From: Variovorax sp. dw_308
GTDB lineage: Bacteria > Pseudomonadota > Gammaproteobacteria > Burkholderiales > Burkholderiaceae_C
Reading direction: 5' to 3'
Assembly (NCBI RefSeq): GCF_019207085.1
Contig: NZ_JAATOM010000013.1
Coordinates: 123,685-187,684, forward strand
Length of the DNA stretch: 64,000 nt
Shown: piece by piece, positions 44,153-53,314 of the stretch
Position numbering within the stretch: the stretch's first letter is position 1
Layout: each line of letters begins with the position of its first letter
The notes under the pieces: generated by a model
The model's input: the letters and a program-made list of their open reading frames with translations, nothing else
Databases searched by the model: none
Told to the model about the DNA's origin: nothing
Program-made: the position numbers and the translations under genes

Positions 44153-45351
44153 TCGCACTCTGGCTGGCGGTGGTCGCGCTGATCGCACTGGCGCTGGCCC
44201 TGGTGCTGCCACCGCTCTTCAGAAGCACCGGGACGGCGGACATCACGCGCCAGGCGCTGGCGCGCTGCGTCTACGCCGATCAGTTGGCGCAGCTCGGACG
44301 CGACCTGGATGCACAGGCCCTGAACGCTGGAGATCGGGCTCAGGCCATTGAGGAACTTCAGCGGCAATGGCTCGAGGAAGCTGCGCAGCCCGCGGCTGCC
44401 ACGCGCCCTGCCCGGCCCTGGATGGCGTGGGGCGTGGCGCTCGGCCTGAGCCTGGCGTTGCCGGCGGCGGCGCTGTTGCTCTACCAGCGAGTTGGCAATC
44501 CGCGCGCCGCCGCTGCGCTGGCCGCCGGCCCAGCCGGCGCGCATGAGCGCTCGGGCCAGGATCTGGAGCAGATGGTGGCGGGCCTGGCCGCGCGGTTGCA
44601 GGCGCACCCGGCCGACCTCGAAGGCTGGATCGTGCTGGCGCGTTCGTACGAAGTCCTGCAGCGCTACGACGATGCGGTGCTGGCCTATCGTAAGGCCATC
44701 GAACTGGCGCCGGGCCAGCCGCAACTGCTGGCCGACTACGCGGATGCGCTCGGCTCGACCCGCCAAGGCGACCTTGGCGGCCCGGCGCAGGAGGCCATCG
44801 ACGACGCGCTGGCCATAGATCCGCAGCACCCCAAGGCGCTGGCGCTGGCCGGCATGGCGGCCTACCAGCGCGGCGATACAGCCCAGGCGCGCGTGCGGTG
44901 GGAAGCAGTACGGGGCCTACTGCCGCAGGACTCCGAAGCGTTGCGCGACATCGAGGCCAACCTGGCGCAACTGGATCCGCCGAAAGCGTCCACCGACCCG
45001 CCGGTCGCTGCGCATGTCGGCGGCACCGTATCGATCGCGTCGACGTTGCGCGACCGGGTTCCACCGCAAGCCACCGTGTTCGTGCTGGCGCGGGCGCCGT
45101 CGGCCGGGCGCATGCCGCTCGCCGTGCTGCGCCTTTCTGCCAAGGACCTGCCCGCTCGCTTCGTTCTCGACGACAGCATGGCCATGTCACCCGACCGGCC
45201 GCTATCGCGCTTTTCGCCGCTGACCATCGAAGTGCGGGTGAGCATTTCTGGTCAGGCGTCCCCCCAACAAGGCGATTTGTATGGCGCTGTGCGCGACGTC
45301 GCGCTCGGGCAAGACAACCTTGCCTTGCTCGCTGACGAACAGGTCAAGTGA
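44149..45351 (+). CDS. ccmI: CcmI apocytochrome chaperone (TPR protein)
   Basis: This 400-residue protein holds apocytochrome c for the CcmFH lyase. It starts at GTG 44149 with a membrane helix (IALWLAVVALIALALALVLP), a second helix near residue 95 and TPR units (GWIVLARSYEVLQRYDDAVL, YRKAIELAPGQPQLLADYAD). The C-terminal domain has the VFVLARAPSAGRMPLAVLRL segment typical of CcmI periplasmic regions. It ends the ccm operon. Confidence 0.92.
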   Translation: MIALWLAVVALIALALALVLPPLFRSTGTADITRQALARCVYADQLAQLGRDLDAQALNAGDRAQAIEELQRQWLEEAAQPAAATRPARPWMAWGVALGLSLALPAAALLLYQRVGNPRAAAALAAGPAGAHERSGQDLEQMVAGLAARLQAHPADLEGWIVLARSYEVLQRYDDAVLAYRKAIELAPGQPQLLADYADALGSTRQGDLGGPAQEAIDDALAIDPQHPKALALAGMAAYQRGDTAQARVRWEAVRGLLPQDSEALRDIEANLAQLDPPKASTDPPVAAHVGGTVSIASTLRDRVPPQATVFVLARAPSAGRMPLAVLRLSAKDLPARFVLDDSMAMSPDRPLSRFSPLTIEVRVSISGQASPQQGDLYGAVRDVALGQDNLALLADEQVK

Positions 45352-45513
45352 CCATGGACTTGTGGTCTCGCGCTATTGGTTGTGCAGCGCGTCATGCTGC
45401 GATGCCGGCGGTCACAGTGAATGGGAGCGTGCTACCTGTTGGAGACCGTCGACAGCGACGTACTGGCCAATGCAAATCCGCGTGGCCGCGAATCGCGGTC
45501 ACGCAAGTGAGCT

Positions 45514-45849
45514 TCATCCCCTGCCGACGCGCAGCACGGTGACGAGCAGCAAAGCATCCCGCGAGGCCTCGATCTCGTGCGATTCGCCACCCGGCAGCGC
45601 CATCAGTTGGCCCGCGCCCAGCTGGCGCCTGCATTGCGAGGTGACCACGTTCACCTCGCCCGCCACGCACTGGATGGTGATCTCGCCGGGGACATGATGC
45701 GCCGGCAGCCTATGTCCTTGTGGCAGGTTCAGTTGCATCAGTTGCATGTGCGCCGTCTTCAACAGGCTGCTGCTGACAGAGGTGCCGCGTGCCTCATGCG
45801 TGGCATGAAGATCGATCACATCGAGGAGTTGGGCGTGCTTCAAGGCCAT
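45514..45849 (-). CDS. Small cupin-domain protein
   Basis: This 111-residue single cupin reads MQLMQLNLPQGHRLPAHHVP, GEITIQCVAGEVNVVTSQC and LMALPGGESHEIEASRDALL. The two beta-barrel motifs and at least three His are visible, suggesting a metal site. Such proteins beside heme and NO genes have no fixed role. It is divergent from the hemoglobin gene, and the NsrR-type operator lies in the 104-base gap between them, so it may share regulation. Confidence 0.75.
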   Translation of the reverse strand: MALKHAQLLDVIDLHATHEARGTSVSSSLLKTAHMQLMQLNLPQGHRLPAHHVPGEITIQCVAGEVNVVTSQCRRQLGAGQLMALPGGESHEIEASRDALLLVTVLRVGRG

Positions 45850-45913
45850 GGCGTGCCTCCCGTTCAGTTGAGATGGATCAATGCCGCGACCTTGTAATGC
45901 GGTCCGGCAGGCG

Positions 45914-45936
45914 TAAGATATATATTATATGAATCT
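45914..45936. promoter_or_regulatory. NsrR-type operator (11-1-11 inverted repeat)
   Basis: The left arm AAGATATATAT and right arm ATATGAATCTT flank a single T; nine of eleven positions pair. The 11-1-11 geometry and AAGAT/ATCTT ends match the published NsrR consensus. It lies 17 bases before the hemoglobin start codon, in a position to block transcription or initiation. An NsrR-like gene is in the same operon. Confidence 0.75.
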
Positions 45937-45953
45937 TATGTCGGAGAACTAAC

Positions 45954-46358
45954 TTGGGCTCGCCGGACCTCTGCACCGAACAGGAAATTGCACGCATGGT
46001 GCACAGCTTCTACGAGGCGGTGCGCCAGGACGAGTTGATTGGGCCGACTTTCAACGCCCGTGTCGGCGACTGGGACCATCACCTCGCGAAGCTGGTGGAC
46101 TTCTGGTCGTCGATCCTGCGCGGTACGCGTCGCTTCAACGGCACGCCCATGCCCAAGCACGTGGCCCTGCCCGATCTGAGCGCCGAATCGTTCGAGCGCT
46201 GGCTGCGCTTGTTTCGCGAGACGACCGCCGCACAACCCAATCGGGCCATGGGCGAATTTGCGTACGAGATGGCCCAGCGCATCGCCCAAAGTCTCTGGTA
46301 CGGCTATCAGATGAGCCTCCGCCCGGCGACTGCGCCGACGGAATTGCAGGATGTCTGA
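45954..46358 (+). CDS. Group III truncated hemoglobin
   Basis: This 134-residue globin has the helix E-F segment LVDFWSSILRGTRRFNGTPM and the proximal His in PKHVALPDLSAESFERWLRL, with FYEAVRQDELIGPTFNARVG for helices A-B. Group III (trHbP) proteins are linked to nitrosative stress or O2-limited respiration. The start is TTG at 45954 with GGAGA eight bases upstream; no ATG is available. The stop overlaps the nnrS start. Expression is probably repressed by NsrR through the site just upstream. Confidence 0.9.
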   Translation: MGSPDLCTEQEIARMVHSFYEAVRQDELIGPTFNARVGDWDHHLAKLVDFWSSILRGTRRFNGTPMPKHVALPDLSAESFERWLRLFRETTAAQPNRAMGEFAYEMAQRIAQSLWYGYQMSLRPATAPTELQDV

Positions 46359-47571
46359 ACTGCTCCGCATCGCCGAGCCAGCGCGTGCGCAGACCTCGCC
46401 GCAATGGCAGGCATTTCTGGAACTCGGGTTTCGCCCGCTGTATCTGGCTGGCTGCCTCTGGGCCGCCGTTTCGATAGCGCTGTGGGTCTGTGCACCGCAG
46501 CTCCTCACGGGGGCCCTGCCGGGCGTGCTCTGGCACGCGCATGAGATGCTCTGGGCTTTCATTGCCGCCATCGCCGTAGGCTTTCTGCTGACGGCCACAA
46601 GCAATTGGACCGGAATCAATCCGTTGAGCGGCACCGCGCTCGGCATCTTGCTAGCGCTGTGGTCGATCGCGCGCATCGGCTACCTGGTGCCGGGCGCCAT
46701 CGCCTTCTGGGTTGCAGCCTGCAGTGAACTTGCCTTCTTTGCCTGGGCCGCAGCGGCATTGGGCAGGGCCATCTATGGTGCCCGCAGCCGCCGCAATTAC
46801 GGCCTCCCGCTCCTGGTCCTGGGACTCGGAGTGGCCGACGCGCTCTACCTTCTGGCCGCGCGTCAAGGCGACCACGCACTGCTGCTGCAGCGCTTCAACC
46901 TGGGCTTGCTGTGCATGGCCGTGATCGCGTTGCTGGTGGCACGGCGCGTCATTCCATTCTTTGCCATGCGCGCCGTTCCTGGTTTGACGATCCCGATGCA
47001 TACCCGCAGCGGCCATTGGCAGATCGGCGCCGGCCTGATCGCGGTGCTTGGCGGCCTGCTGCAAATTCGCTCCGTCACGGCGGGTGCACTGGCGGCGGCC
47101 GGCGGCCTCGCACTGATCCAGGTGCTGGCGTGGCGGCCGTGGGCAGTGCTACGCGTGCCACTGCTCTGGATCCTGTACGCCGGCTATGCCGCGCTAGGCG
47201 CAGGACTGCTCGTGGCCGCCGTGCAGGCGATGGGCTGGATTGTGCGGGCCGCATGGCCGGCGCATGTCATCGGCACCGCGGGGTTTTCGGTTCTGATCAT
47301 CGGAATGGTGACGCGCACCGCACTCGGCCATCTGGGCAGGCCGCTGGAAACCGACCGCGCCATGGTGATCAGCTACGCGTTGGTCATCGTGGCCGCGGCA
47401 CTGCGCCTGGTGGCGCTGCTGCCCACAACCATCGCCCTCGGCGCGCTGCACGCCTCGGCAGGCGCATGGGTGCTGGCCTTTGCGCTCTACCTGTGGCGCT
47501 TCTTCCCGATGTTGATCCGCCCGCGGGCCGACAGGCCTGTCGCAGATGTTGCGCTGCGCGCGTCGCGCTGA
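46351..47571 (+). CDS. nnrS: NnrS family heme-copper membrane protein
   Basis: This 406-residue protein has about twelve membrane helices and the NnrS features: FLELGFRPLYLAGCLWAAVS at the start, LWHAHEMLWAFIAAIAVGFL with conserved His, and HVIGTAGFSVLIIGMVTRTA-LGHLGRPL. NnrS proteins protect against nitric-oxide damage to metal metabolism and accompany denitrification genes. Its ATG lies within the end of the hemoglobin gene (8-base overlap), so the two are coupled. Confidence 0.93.
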   Translation: MSELLRIAEPARAQTSPQWQAFLELGFRPLYLAGCLWAAVSIALWVCAPQLLTGALPGVLWHAHEMLWAFIAAIAVGFLLTATSNWTGINPLSGTALGILLALWSIARIGYLVPGAIAFWVAACSELAFFAWAAAALGRAIYGARSRRNYGLPLLVLGLGVADALYLLAARQGDHALLLQRFNLGLLCMAVIALLVARRVIPFFAMRAVPGLTIPMHTRSGHWQIGAGLIAVLGGLLQIRSVTAGALAAAGGLALIQVLAWRPWAVLRVPLLWILYAGYAALGAGLLVAAVQAMGWIVRAAWPAHVIGTAGFSVLIIGMVTRTALGHLGRPLETDRAMVISYALVIVAAALRLVALLPTTIALGALHASAGAWVLAFALYLWRFFPMLIRPRADRPVADVALRASR

Positions 47572-47585
47572 CCGGAGAATTTTCG

Positions 47586-48041
47586 ATGCACCTGACTACG
47601 ATGACCGACTACGCGCTGCGCCTGCTGATCTACGTCGCGCAGCGTCCCGATCGCCTATGTACGATCACCGACGTGGCCCAGGCTTACGGCATCTCGGAGG
47701 CTCACCTGATGAAGATCACCCACCAGCTTGGCCAGCAGGGGTGGATCAAAACCGTGCGCGGCAAGGGAGGGGGCATGCGACTGGCCCACCGACCCGAGGA
47801 CATCAACCTCGGGACGCTGGTGCGCGGCGTGGAGCCCGACTTCGAACTGGTCGAGTGCTTCGCGACAGGCAGTGCCTGCGCGCTGACGGGCCACTGCGGG
47901 CTGGCCGGCGTGCTCGACGGCGCCTTGCAGCGCTTTCTGGCGCACTTGGACGGATTCACGCTGGCCGACGCGCTGGAGACGACCGATGCTACACGCCTCG
48001 ATTGGCGCCGCGTGAGCGTGCACCGGCGCGCGCTGTCATGA
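47586..48041 (+). CDS. nsrR: Rrf2-family NO sensor/repressor, NsrR-like
   Basis: This 151-residue Rrf2 protein starts MHLTTMTDYALRLLIYVAQR and has the winged helix ITDVAQAYGISEAHLMKITH, GWIKTVRGKGGGMRLAHRP. The Fe-S cluster cysteines lie in VECFATGSACALTGHC. NsrR uses such a cluster to sense NO and then releases its operator. It follows nnrS by 14 bases. The NsrR-type site at 45914 and the adjacent NO-defence genes support the assignment over IscR or RirA. Confidence 0.9.
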   Translation: MHLTTMTDYALRLLIYVAQRPDRLCTITDVAQAYGISEAHLMKITHQLGQQGWIKTVRGKGGGMRLAHRPEDINLGTLVRGVEPDFELVECFATGSACALTGHCGLAGVLDGALQRFLAHLDGFTLADALETTDATRLDWRRVSVHRRALS

Positions 48042-48130
48042 GCCATCCCATCCTGCTCGTCCTGCATCTGCTGGCCGCCTTGGTTTGATCGGCACCGTAT
48101 TCTTCGAGGTGCTGGTCCTGAAGAACGGCC
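48038..48130 (+). pseudogene. Membrane protein N-terminal fragment with frameshift
   Basis: From ATG 48038, overlapping the nsrR stop, the frame reads MSHPILLVLHLLAALV and stops. Adding one T to the TTT at 48084-48086 continues it as LIGTVFFEVLVLKNG, a plausible two-helix membrane protein start. The sequence then ends near 48130 against an unrelated SDR gene on the other strand. The position suggests a fourth gene of the NO operon, now lost; the family is not identified. Confidence 0.5.
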
Positions 48131-48140
48131 GGTCGAAGCA

Positions 48141-48872
48141 TCAGACTTGCGTCACGCCGCCATCGGCGACCAAGTCCATGCCGGTCGAGAAGCTACTTTC
48201 GTCCGAAGCCAGGAACAGCGCCGCCGCAGCCATCTCCGCCGGACGCCCCATGCGCCCGAGCGGAGTCATGCCAGCAAACATCTTGCGAGCGCCATCAGCC
48301 TCGTCCTTCGTCTTGAGGGGGCCGTCGATGATGGACGTCTCGATGGCGCCCGGCGACAGCGTGTTCACGCGAATGCCGGCTTCCTTCAGTTCCATCGCCC
48401 AGGTCCGAGCGAATGAGCGCACCGCAGCCTTGGTGACCGCATAGGCCCTTCATGTGCATGCCCGAAGATACCAGCACCACGGCGCCACCGCGCGTCATCA
48501 GCGGAAGCGCCTTCTGCACAGTGAAGAACACGCCGCGGGCGTTGACGCCGAAAGTTTATCGAAGTGCCCGGGAGTTGCTACGGCCAGCGGCGCGTGTTCG
48601 ACAAAGCCGGCGCTGGTGACGACGATGTCCACCACGCCCTTCTCTGCCTTGACTTGGGCAAACAGGCGGTGTAGGTCTTCCAGATTGGAAACGTCACCCT
48701 GGACGGTTGACACGTTGCGGCCGAAATAAGCCTTGGCCTTCTCCAGTTCTGACTGGCGACGGCCGGTGATGAAAACGTAGGCGCCTTCTTCCACGAAGCG
48801 TCTGGCTGTGGCAAGGCCGATGCCGCTGCTGCCACCGGTGATGACGGCGACCTTTCCGTTGAGTTTTGACAT
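48141..48872 (-). pseudogene. Short-chain dehydrogenase/reductase with two frameshifts
   Basis: This SDR begins MSKLNGKVAVITGGSSGIGL (the NAD(P)-binding TGxxxGIG), followed by VYVFITGRRQSELEKAKAYF-like sequence and IVVTSAGFVEHAPL. Near 48556 an AAA run that should be AAAA shifts the frame. VFFTVQKALPLMTRGGAVVL follows in the second frame. Near 48445 an extra base shifts it again, breaking the catalytic YxxxK (YAVTK). The third frame, RSFARTWAMELKEAGIRVNT, continues to LVADGGVTQV. Restored length is about 244, a normal SDR. No product is expected as sequenced. Confidence 0.85.
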
Positions 48873-49021
48873 GATGCACACCTTTCACAGATTCAATGGC
48901 TGGCTGCCACGACGCGTGGCATGGAGCGAAAGGTAGAGGTTCAGCGCTTCTGGCAGAAGACCGGACAGGGGCATTCAATGCATGCCGGCCTGGAATGTTC
49001 CCGCACCGCGGCGGTCGATTC

Positions 49022-49285
49022 TCATCGCACACGAAGGTGCGGCTCGGACTCACAGACCTCGGCCAGGAAGTCGGTGAACACGCGCACGCGACTAGGCACT
49101 CGGCGGCCGCTCGGGCTGACGGCATGGATGGGGAAAGGATGAGGGGCAAACTCGCTCAGGAGTTCCTTGACCTGGCCCGATGCAATCTCTGGCGCGAACA
49201 GCCAGCTTGCGGCTTGGCAAATCCCGACGCCGCCGATGACCGCGGCGCGCAAGTGTTCGGCGTCGTTCGAGCGAACGGGGCCATC
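49022..49285 (-). pseudogene. LysR-family C-terminal remnant
   Basis: About 87 codons (GPVRSNDAEHLRAAVIGGVG, ICQAASWLFAPEIASGQVKE, FPIHAVSPSGRRVPSRVRVF) match the last part of a LysR effector domain. The helix-turn-helix and the start are missing. The stretch from the SDR start to 49022 shows no gene. Confidence 0.75.
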
Positions 49286-49370
49286 CGGCCCACGCCCGCT
49301 CCACTAAGCCCTTATATTACGGGTGAATCTTTCGTTTCATCATCTAGTAGATTTACTCCCGCGCCGCCCA

Positions 49371-50105
49371 ATGGTCAACAAGCTCCCGAATCCGACTCAC
49401 GGGCCGCGGGTCCTCTTTCTCAAAGCAGGAGAGCCGTCTGAGGCCGCGGTTCGAATCCTCGAAGTCGCGGAGCGCCTGTTCGCCGAGAAAGGGATTGAAG
49501 CGGTTACCACGCATAGCATCGTGACTGCGGCCGGCCAGAAGAACCGTGCTGCAGTTCTCTACCACTTCGGAAAACTGCCGGACCTGCTGGCAAGCCTTAT
49601 CAACCGGCGACTTCGTCACGTCAACGCGTTGCGACATATTCATCTCGATGCGATGGAGGCGCGCGGCAGAGGCGACGATGTCCGCGGCATCGTTACGGCG
49701 ATCGTACAGGCCTTGACGGACACCGTGCGCGAGACGCCTTGGGGCCGCTACTACGTCCAGGTGCTAGCGCAGACGACGTTCAGCCCCAGTCTCATGACCA
49801 GCGACGTCGTCGAACCCGCGAATTTGGGGGGAATCTTGCGAGCGCGTCGATTGCTGCAGGCTGCGCTCGCGGACCTGCCTCGGCCCGTGCTTGACCAGCG
49901 CATCGTGTGGATGTCGGACAACGTGGTGTATTCGGTGGCACGGTGGGTACGCGAAGAAGGCCCCGCTCTGCGCGAACCTGGCATGGTCGACGACTTGGTG
50001 GACTACTGTGTGAACGGGCTCCAAGCGCCCGTAACGCACGCCGATTCGAAGCGCAAAGTTGCCCCACGCTCCAAGCGTACAGGCATGGCACGCTACTTCA
50101 CCTAG
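49371..50105 (+). CDS. TetR-family transcriptional regulator
   Basis: This 244-residue regulator (from ATG 49371; a GTG or ATG further upstream is possible) has the TetR helix-turn-helix ILEVAERLFAEKGIEAVTTH with VLYHFGKLPDLLASLINRRL, and a long C-terminal domain. It is clearly related to the TetR protein at 52510-53235: both share HxNxLR after the HTH, a W-G-Y-VQVLAQ segment and a later RxLLxAAL..P.PVLD stretch. A porin gene follows 570 bases downstream. The ligand is unknown. Confidence 0.85.
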   Translation: MVNKLPNPTHGPRVLFLKAGEPSEAAVRILEVAERLFAEKGIEAVTTHSIVTAAGQKNRAAVLYHFGKLPDLLASLINRRLRHVNALRHIHLDAMEARGRGDDVRGIVTAIVQALTDTVRETPWGRYYVQVLAQTTFSPSLMTSDVVEPANLGGILRARRLLQAALADLPRPVLDQRIVWMSDNVVYSVARWVREEGPALREPGMVDDLVDYCVNGLQAPVTHADSKRKVAPRSKRTGMARYFT

Positions 50106-50674
50106 GTCCAGATCCCTACGGCCGACAGGCACGGAAGCGCACGCGGTCTTGATGAGACCGGGCAGATCCATTGGTCCATTTCCACAGGTCCCCGTACGCC
50201 GCCGCGCCGCGGTCCCTCCGTCAGCACTCGCGCTCGTGGCGCGCCAACGGCTGACTTGGATACCCAGGATCCCGTGCACGGGACAGCGACCGGCCGCGGC
50301 AATAAGACGTTGTATTGACACTTTGACGGCGCGATTGGTCGAGCGACTGGCGGCCGCTCTCGTCCGTCACCTGAGAGACTCGGTTTGAGACCCTCATGGG
50401 GAAAACCCGATTCCCGCAAATCTCATTGGCAAGGATGATTTGCGAAATTAATATGAAGGCTTAATCAATCCGAATCCACCTCGTTGCAAACCATGAAGAT
50501 TTCCTTCAGTGCACGCTTTGAGGCTAGCACCAGAAGCCCCGCAGACCGGTTTTGACAACCGTTGTCCGTGCGGCAAGCGACCGACCGCAAGTCCACGTCT
50601 CCACATTCGTTTTTTGTCTTTCGCTTCCTCTTGCCCGGGCGCAAGAGCTTCCCTGTAACAAGAGCATTTCATCC
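50106..50674. other. Intergenic region before porin, with inverted repeat
   Basis: No gene is recognised in these 569 bases on either strand. An inverted repeat with perfect 8-base arms CGCAAATC (50415-50422) and GATTTGCG (50437-50444) and a 14-base loop lies about 230 bases before the porin start. It could be an operator for a neighbouring TetR protein. AT-rich sequence follows it and may hold the porin promoter. Confidence 0.4.
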
Positions 50675-51943
50675 ATGAAGAAGACCATCATTGCCCTGGC
50701 TGCGCTATCTGCCATTGGTTCGGCCACGGCGCAATCGTCCGTGACCTTGTTCGGCGTCGTCGACATTGGCGTCAGCTACTACGAGACCAACAGCAAGTAC
50801 CAGAGCAACGGCGTCCTGCCCGCGACGCCGAAGCCGGACCTCACGCAGAACCAATGGGCCTTGTCCAATGGCGGAAACGCAGGCGGCCGAGTGGGCTTCC
50901 GGGGTCAGGAAGACCTTGGCGGCGGGCTGGCCGCGGGCTTCTGGCTGGAGTCCTCAATGTGGGGCGATGTGGCGACGGTGGGCCGCGGCGCGCTCTACTT
51001 CGACCGGCGCTCGACGGTGAGCCTGCTCGGGCCTTTCGGCGAAGTGCGGCTCGGCCGTGACTACAGCCCGACCTTCTGGAACGACGCGGTCTTCGATCCT
51101 TTCGGCAACGCTGGCTCGGGCAGCAGCCTGATCGTGCAGACGCTGGGCAGCGCGTTCCCGACCCTGGCCCTGAACCGCGGGTTCTACGCGCGCAAGTCCA
51201 ACTCGGTCGGCTACTTCCTGCCGCCCAGCCTGGGCGGCTTCTACGGCCAGGTGATGTATGCGTTCAACGAGGTGGTCCACTCGGATGCGCTGAACGATCC
51301 GACGACCGCCAACAACGCGCGCCTGGGCCGCTATGCGGGCGGACGCGTCGGCTACGCCAATGGCGCGCTCGACGTGGCCGTGGCCTACGGCGGGAGCACG
51401 GTCGCAGACAACTACCGCTTCGGCTCGACCACCAACGTGACCACCTTCAACGCCGGCGCCTCGTACGACTTCGGTCCGGTGAAACTCTTTGGCGAGTACT
51501 CGAAGGTCGACGTCAAGACCGACTTCGTGAACATCGCCAACTTCCCGCTCACGCCCGCGTTGAGCCCGCCGGCCGACCTCGATACCAACAACTATCTGGT
51601 CGGCCTGACCATCCCGATCGGGGTGGGCATGATCAAGGCGTCGTACGCGCAGGTGAAGGGGGAGTTTTCCAACTTCACGCGCATCGGGGCGGTGCCGGTG
51701 ACCACGCCGCCGCCGAAGGCGCGCAAGTACGCCATCGGCTACGTCTACAACCTGTCGAAGCGCACGGCGTTGTACACCACCTTCGCGGTGACGGACAACG
51801 GGAACGGTGCGGCCATCTCGCCGGTCAGCGTGACCTCGGCCGACACGGGTCCGGGCTACACCAACACGATCAACTCCTCGGCGCCCGGCTATCGGGCGGG
51901 ACGTGGCTACGGCTACGACTTCGGGATCCGGCACGCGTTCTGA
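50675..51943 (+). CDS. Outer-membrane general porin (Burkholderiales type)
   Basis: This 422-residue protein begins MKKTIIALAALSAIGSATAQ, a signal peptide, then SSVTLFGVVDIGVSYYETNS, the standard first strand of Gram-negative porins of the Porin_4 family. Alternating beta strands continue (GRVGFRGQEDLGGGLAAGFW, GEVRLGRDYSPTFW) and the chain ends with RHAF, the C-terminal Phe needed for BamA-dependent insertion. Loop 3 is probably the LGRDYSPTFWNDAVFDPFGN region. It should form a trimeric channel for small hydrophilic solutes. A TetR gene precedes it. Confidence 0.93.
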   Translation: MKKTIIALAALSAIGSATAQSSVTLFGVVDIGVSYYETNSKYQSNGVLPATPKPDLTQNQWALSNGGNAGGRVGFRGQEDLGGGLAAGFWLESSMWGDVATVGRGALYFDRRSTVSLLGPFGEVRLGRDYSPTFWNDAVFDPFGNAGSGSSLIVQTLGSAFPTLALNRGFYARKSNSVGYFLPPSLGGFYGQVMYAFNEVVHSDALNDPTTANNARLGRYAGGRVGYANGALDVAVAYGGSTVADNYRFGSTTNVTTFNAGASYDFGPVKLFGEYSKVDVKTDFVNIANFPLTPALSPPADLDTNNYLVGLTIPIGVGMIKASYAQVKGEFSNFTRIGAVPVTTPPPKARKYAIGYVYNLSKRTALYTTFAVTDNGNGAAISPVSVTSADTGPGYTNTINSSAPGYRAGRGYGYDFGIRHAF

Positions 51944-52109
51944 GCCTAAAAACGGCAGTTGCACCCGACCATTGAGTGGGCGAATCCAGCACTGGCGAGG
52001 TGGACCGCCCCTCATTTTGAGGAGGCTCCTTGGCTTGAGTCCAGCGTCTTGTCTCTGTGGGGTTGTGCGAAAACGGGTCCGCTTGCGTTTGCGCGCAGGC
52101 GGCACGGGC

Positions 52110-52445
52110 ATCGGGGTAGTGTCTTGTGCAAGGCCGCGGCGATAAGCAGCCGCAAAGTCGTGATCGACGAAGGCACGTGGCGCTGCGTACGCTGGGCTAC
52201 CGCGAGGCTTGTAATGCGTGGGTAAGGCAGGTTCTTCGCGTCGTGCAGCGTTCTTTTTGCCGGCGCTCTCGGGATGGCGCAGTTGCTGGGCCATCAAGAA
52301 GCCGTACGCGCCGATGCTCAGGCTGGCATGGTGATGGAACCCCCGCCAGCTCTGCCTTCGTAGTGCCCGAGCCCCGGTTCCTGCTTGAGTTCCTGGTAGT
52401 CGATGCGCCAGCGCATAAGGCAACCCGTGGGCGCTGGGAATGACG
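52110..52445 (-). pseudogene. Transposase C-terminal remnant (IS701-like)
   Basis: The minus strand reads RIDYQELKQEPGLGHYEGRA in one frame and WRGFHHHASLSIGAYGFLMA in the next, the join fitting one lost base. ITTLRLLIAAALHKTLPRCP follows in another frame. This is the end of a DDE-type transposase resembling the IS701 group. The catalytic region is absent. The rest of the 51944-52509 gap holds no recognisable gene. Confidence 0.65.
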
Positions 52446-52509
52446 ATGTTCGCGGTTCAGCCGGCTGGAGTGAAGCGGAACATGCCGGCGCTTCCCGGAA
52501 AACAGCCGC

Positions 52510-53235
52510 TCAGCGAAAGAAGTGATCGAGGCCCTGTATCGCCTTGACGCGGCTGCGCACCGGAATCACGCGCGAAACCGGCGCACCGAGCCCGCCAACG
52601 GCAAAGTCGACCAAGTCTTGCGCAACATCGACAAGCATCCGGTCGGCTGCGTCAGCCCGGCTCCAGCGGGCCAGGCCGAGGATCACGTTTTCGTTGGCCC
52701 ATACGAATCGGTCGTCCAGCACCGGGGGCGGAACCCCAGGCAGTGCGGCGTGCAGTAGCTTGCGCACGCGCAGGAAGCCCGTGAGCTTGCCGCGATCGAT
52801 GAGATCGCTGCGCATGATCCGCGGATTGAGGACCGACTGCGCAAGCACCTGCACATAGTCCGCGCCCCATGCGGTCGAAGCAATGGTTTGCTGCAACGGC
52901 AGGACGACCGCCTCGAACACGTCGCGCCCATTGCCCCCTCGGCCTTCACGTTCGATCTTGTCGAGCATGACGTTGCGCAGCCCGTTGATGTGGTCCAGCC
53001 GCATGTTTAGCACGTTCGACACGATGGCTTGGCGTGACCCGAAGTGGTAGTGCAGCGCGGACGCGTTTCGATGCCCCGACATCGACACGATGCGCGACAA
53101 GGCGACGCCGTCCACACCCTCTTCCGCAAAAAGCCGCTCGGCGGTTTCCAGGAGGCGGCGCGCGCTCTCGCCGGCTTCGACGGGAGCGGTCGCTGCAGCT
53201 GCTGGCGATGAACTGTTGCGGGGGGCGCGTTGCAT
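52510..53235 (-). CDS. TetR-family transcriptional regulator
   Basis: This 241-residue regulator begins MQRAPRNSSSPAAAATAPVE (ATG 53235), has the helix-turn-helix LLETAERLFAEEGVDGVALS and ASALHYHFGSRQAIVSNVLN, and a C-terminal domain related to the TetR protein at 49371. It is divergent from the DUF1254 gene at 53368. A perfect 8-4-8 inverted repeat, TAATGTAA/TTACATTA, lies between them and is its probable operator. It is likely the repressor of the DUF1254 gene pair. Confidence 0.88.
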   Translation of the reverse strand: MQRAPRNSSSPAAAATAPVEAGESARRLLETAERLFAEEGVDGVALSRIVSMSGHRNASALHYHFGSRQAIVSNVLNMRLDHINGLRNVMLDKIEREGRGGNGRDVFEAVVLPLQQTIASTAWGADYVQVLAQSVLNPRIMRSDLIDRGKLTGFLRVRKLLHAALPGVPPPVLDDRFVWANENVILGLARWSRADAADRMLVDVAQDLVDFAVGGLGAPVSRVIPVRSRVKAIQGLDHFFR

Positions 53236-53314
53236 GTGATGGATTGTGGGTGGCAAGAACTGTCGCACGGGTCCTGTCGAAAGTGCGGGTGTCTCCGAGG
53301 CGATAGGTGGATTC

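Noticed and set aside
46911..48041. A longer protein extending the NsrR-like regulator upstream
   Set aside because: The first 225 codons are an out-of-frame reading of nnrS; the Rrf2 domain starts at ATG 47586.
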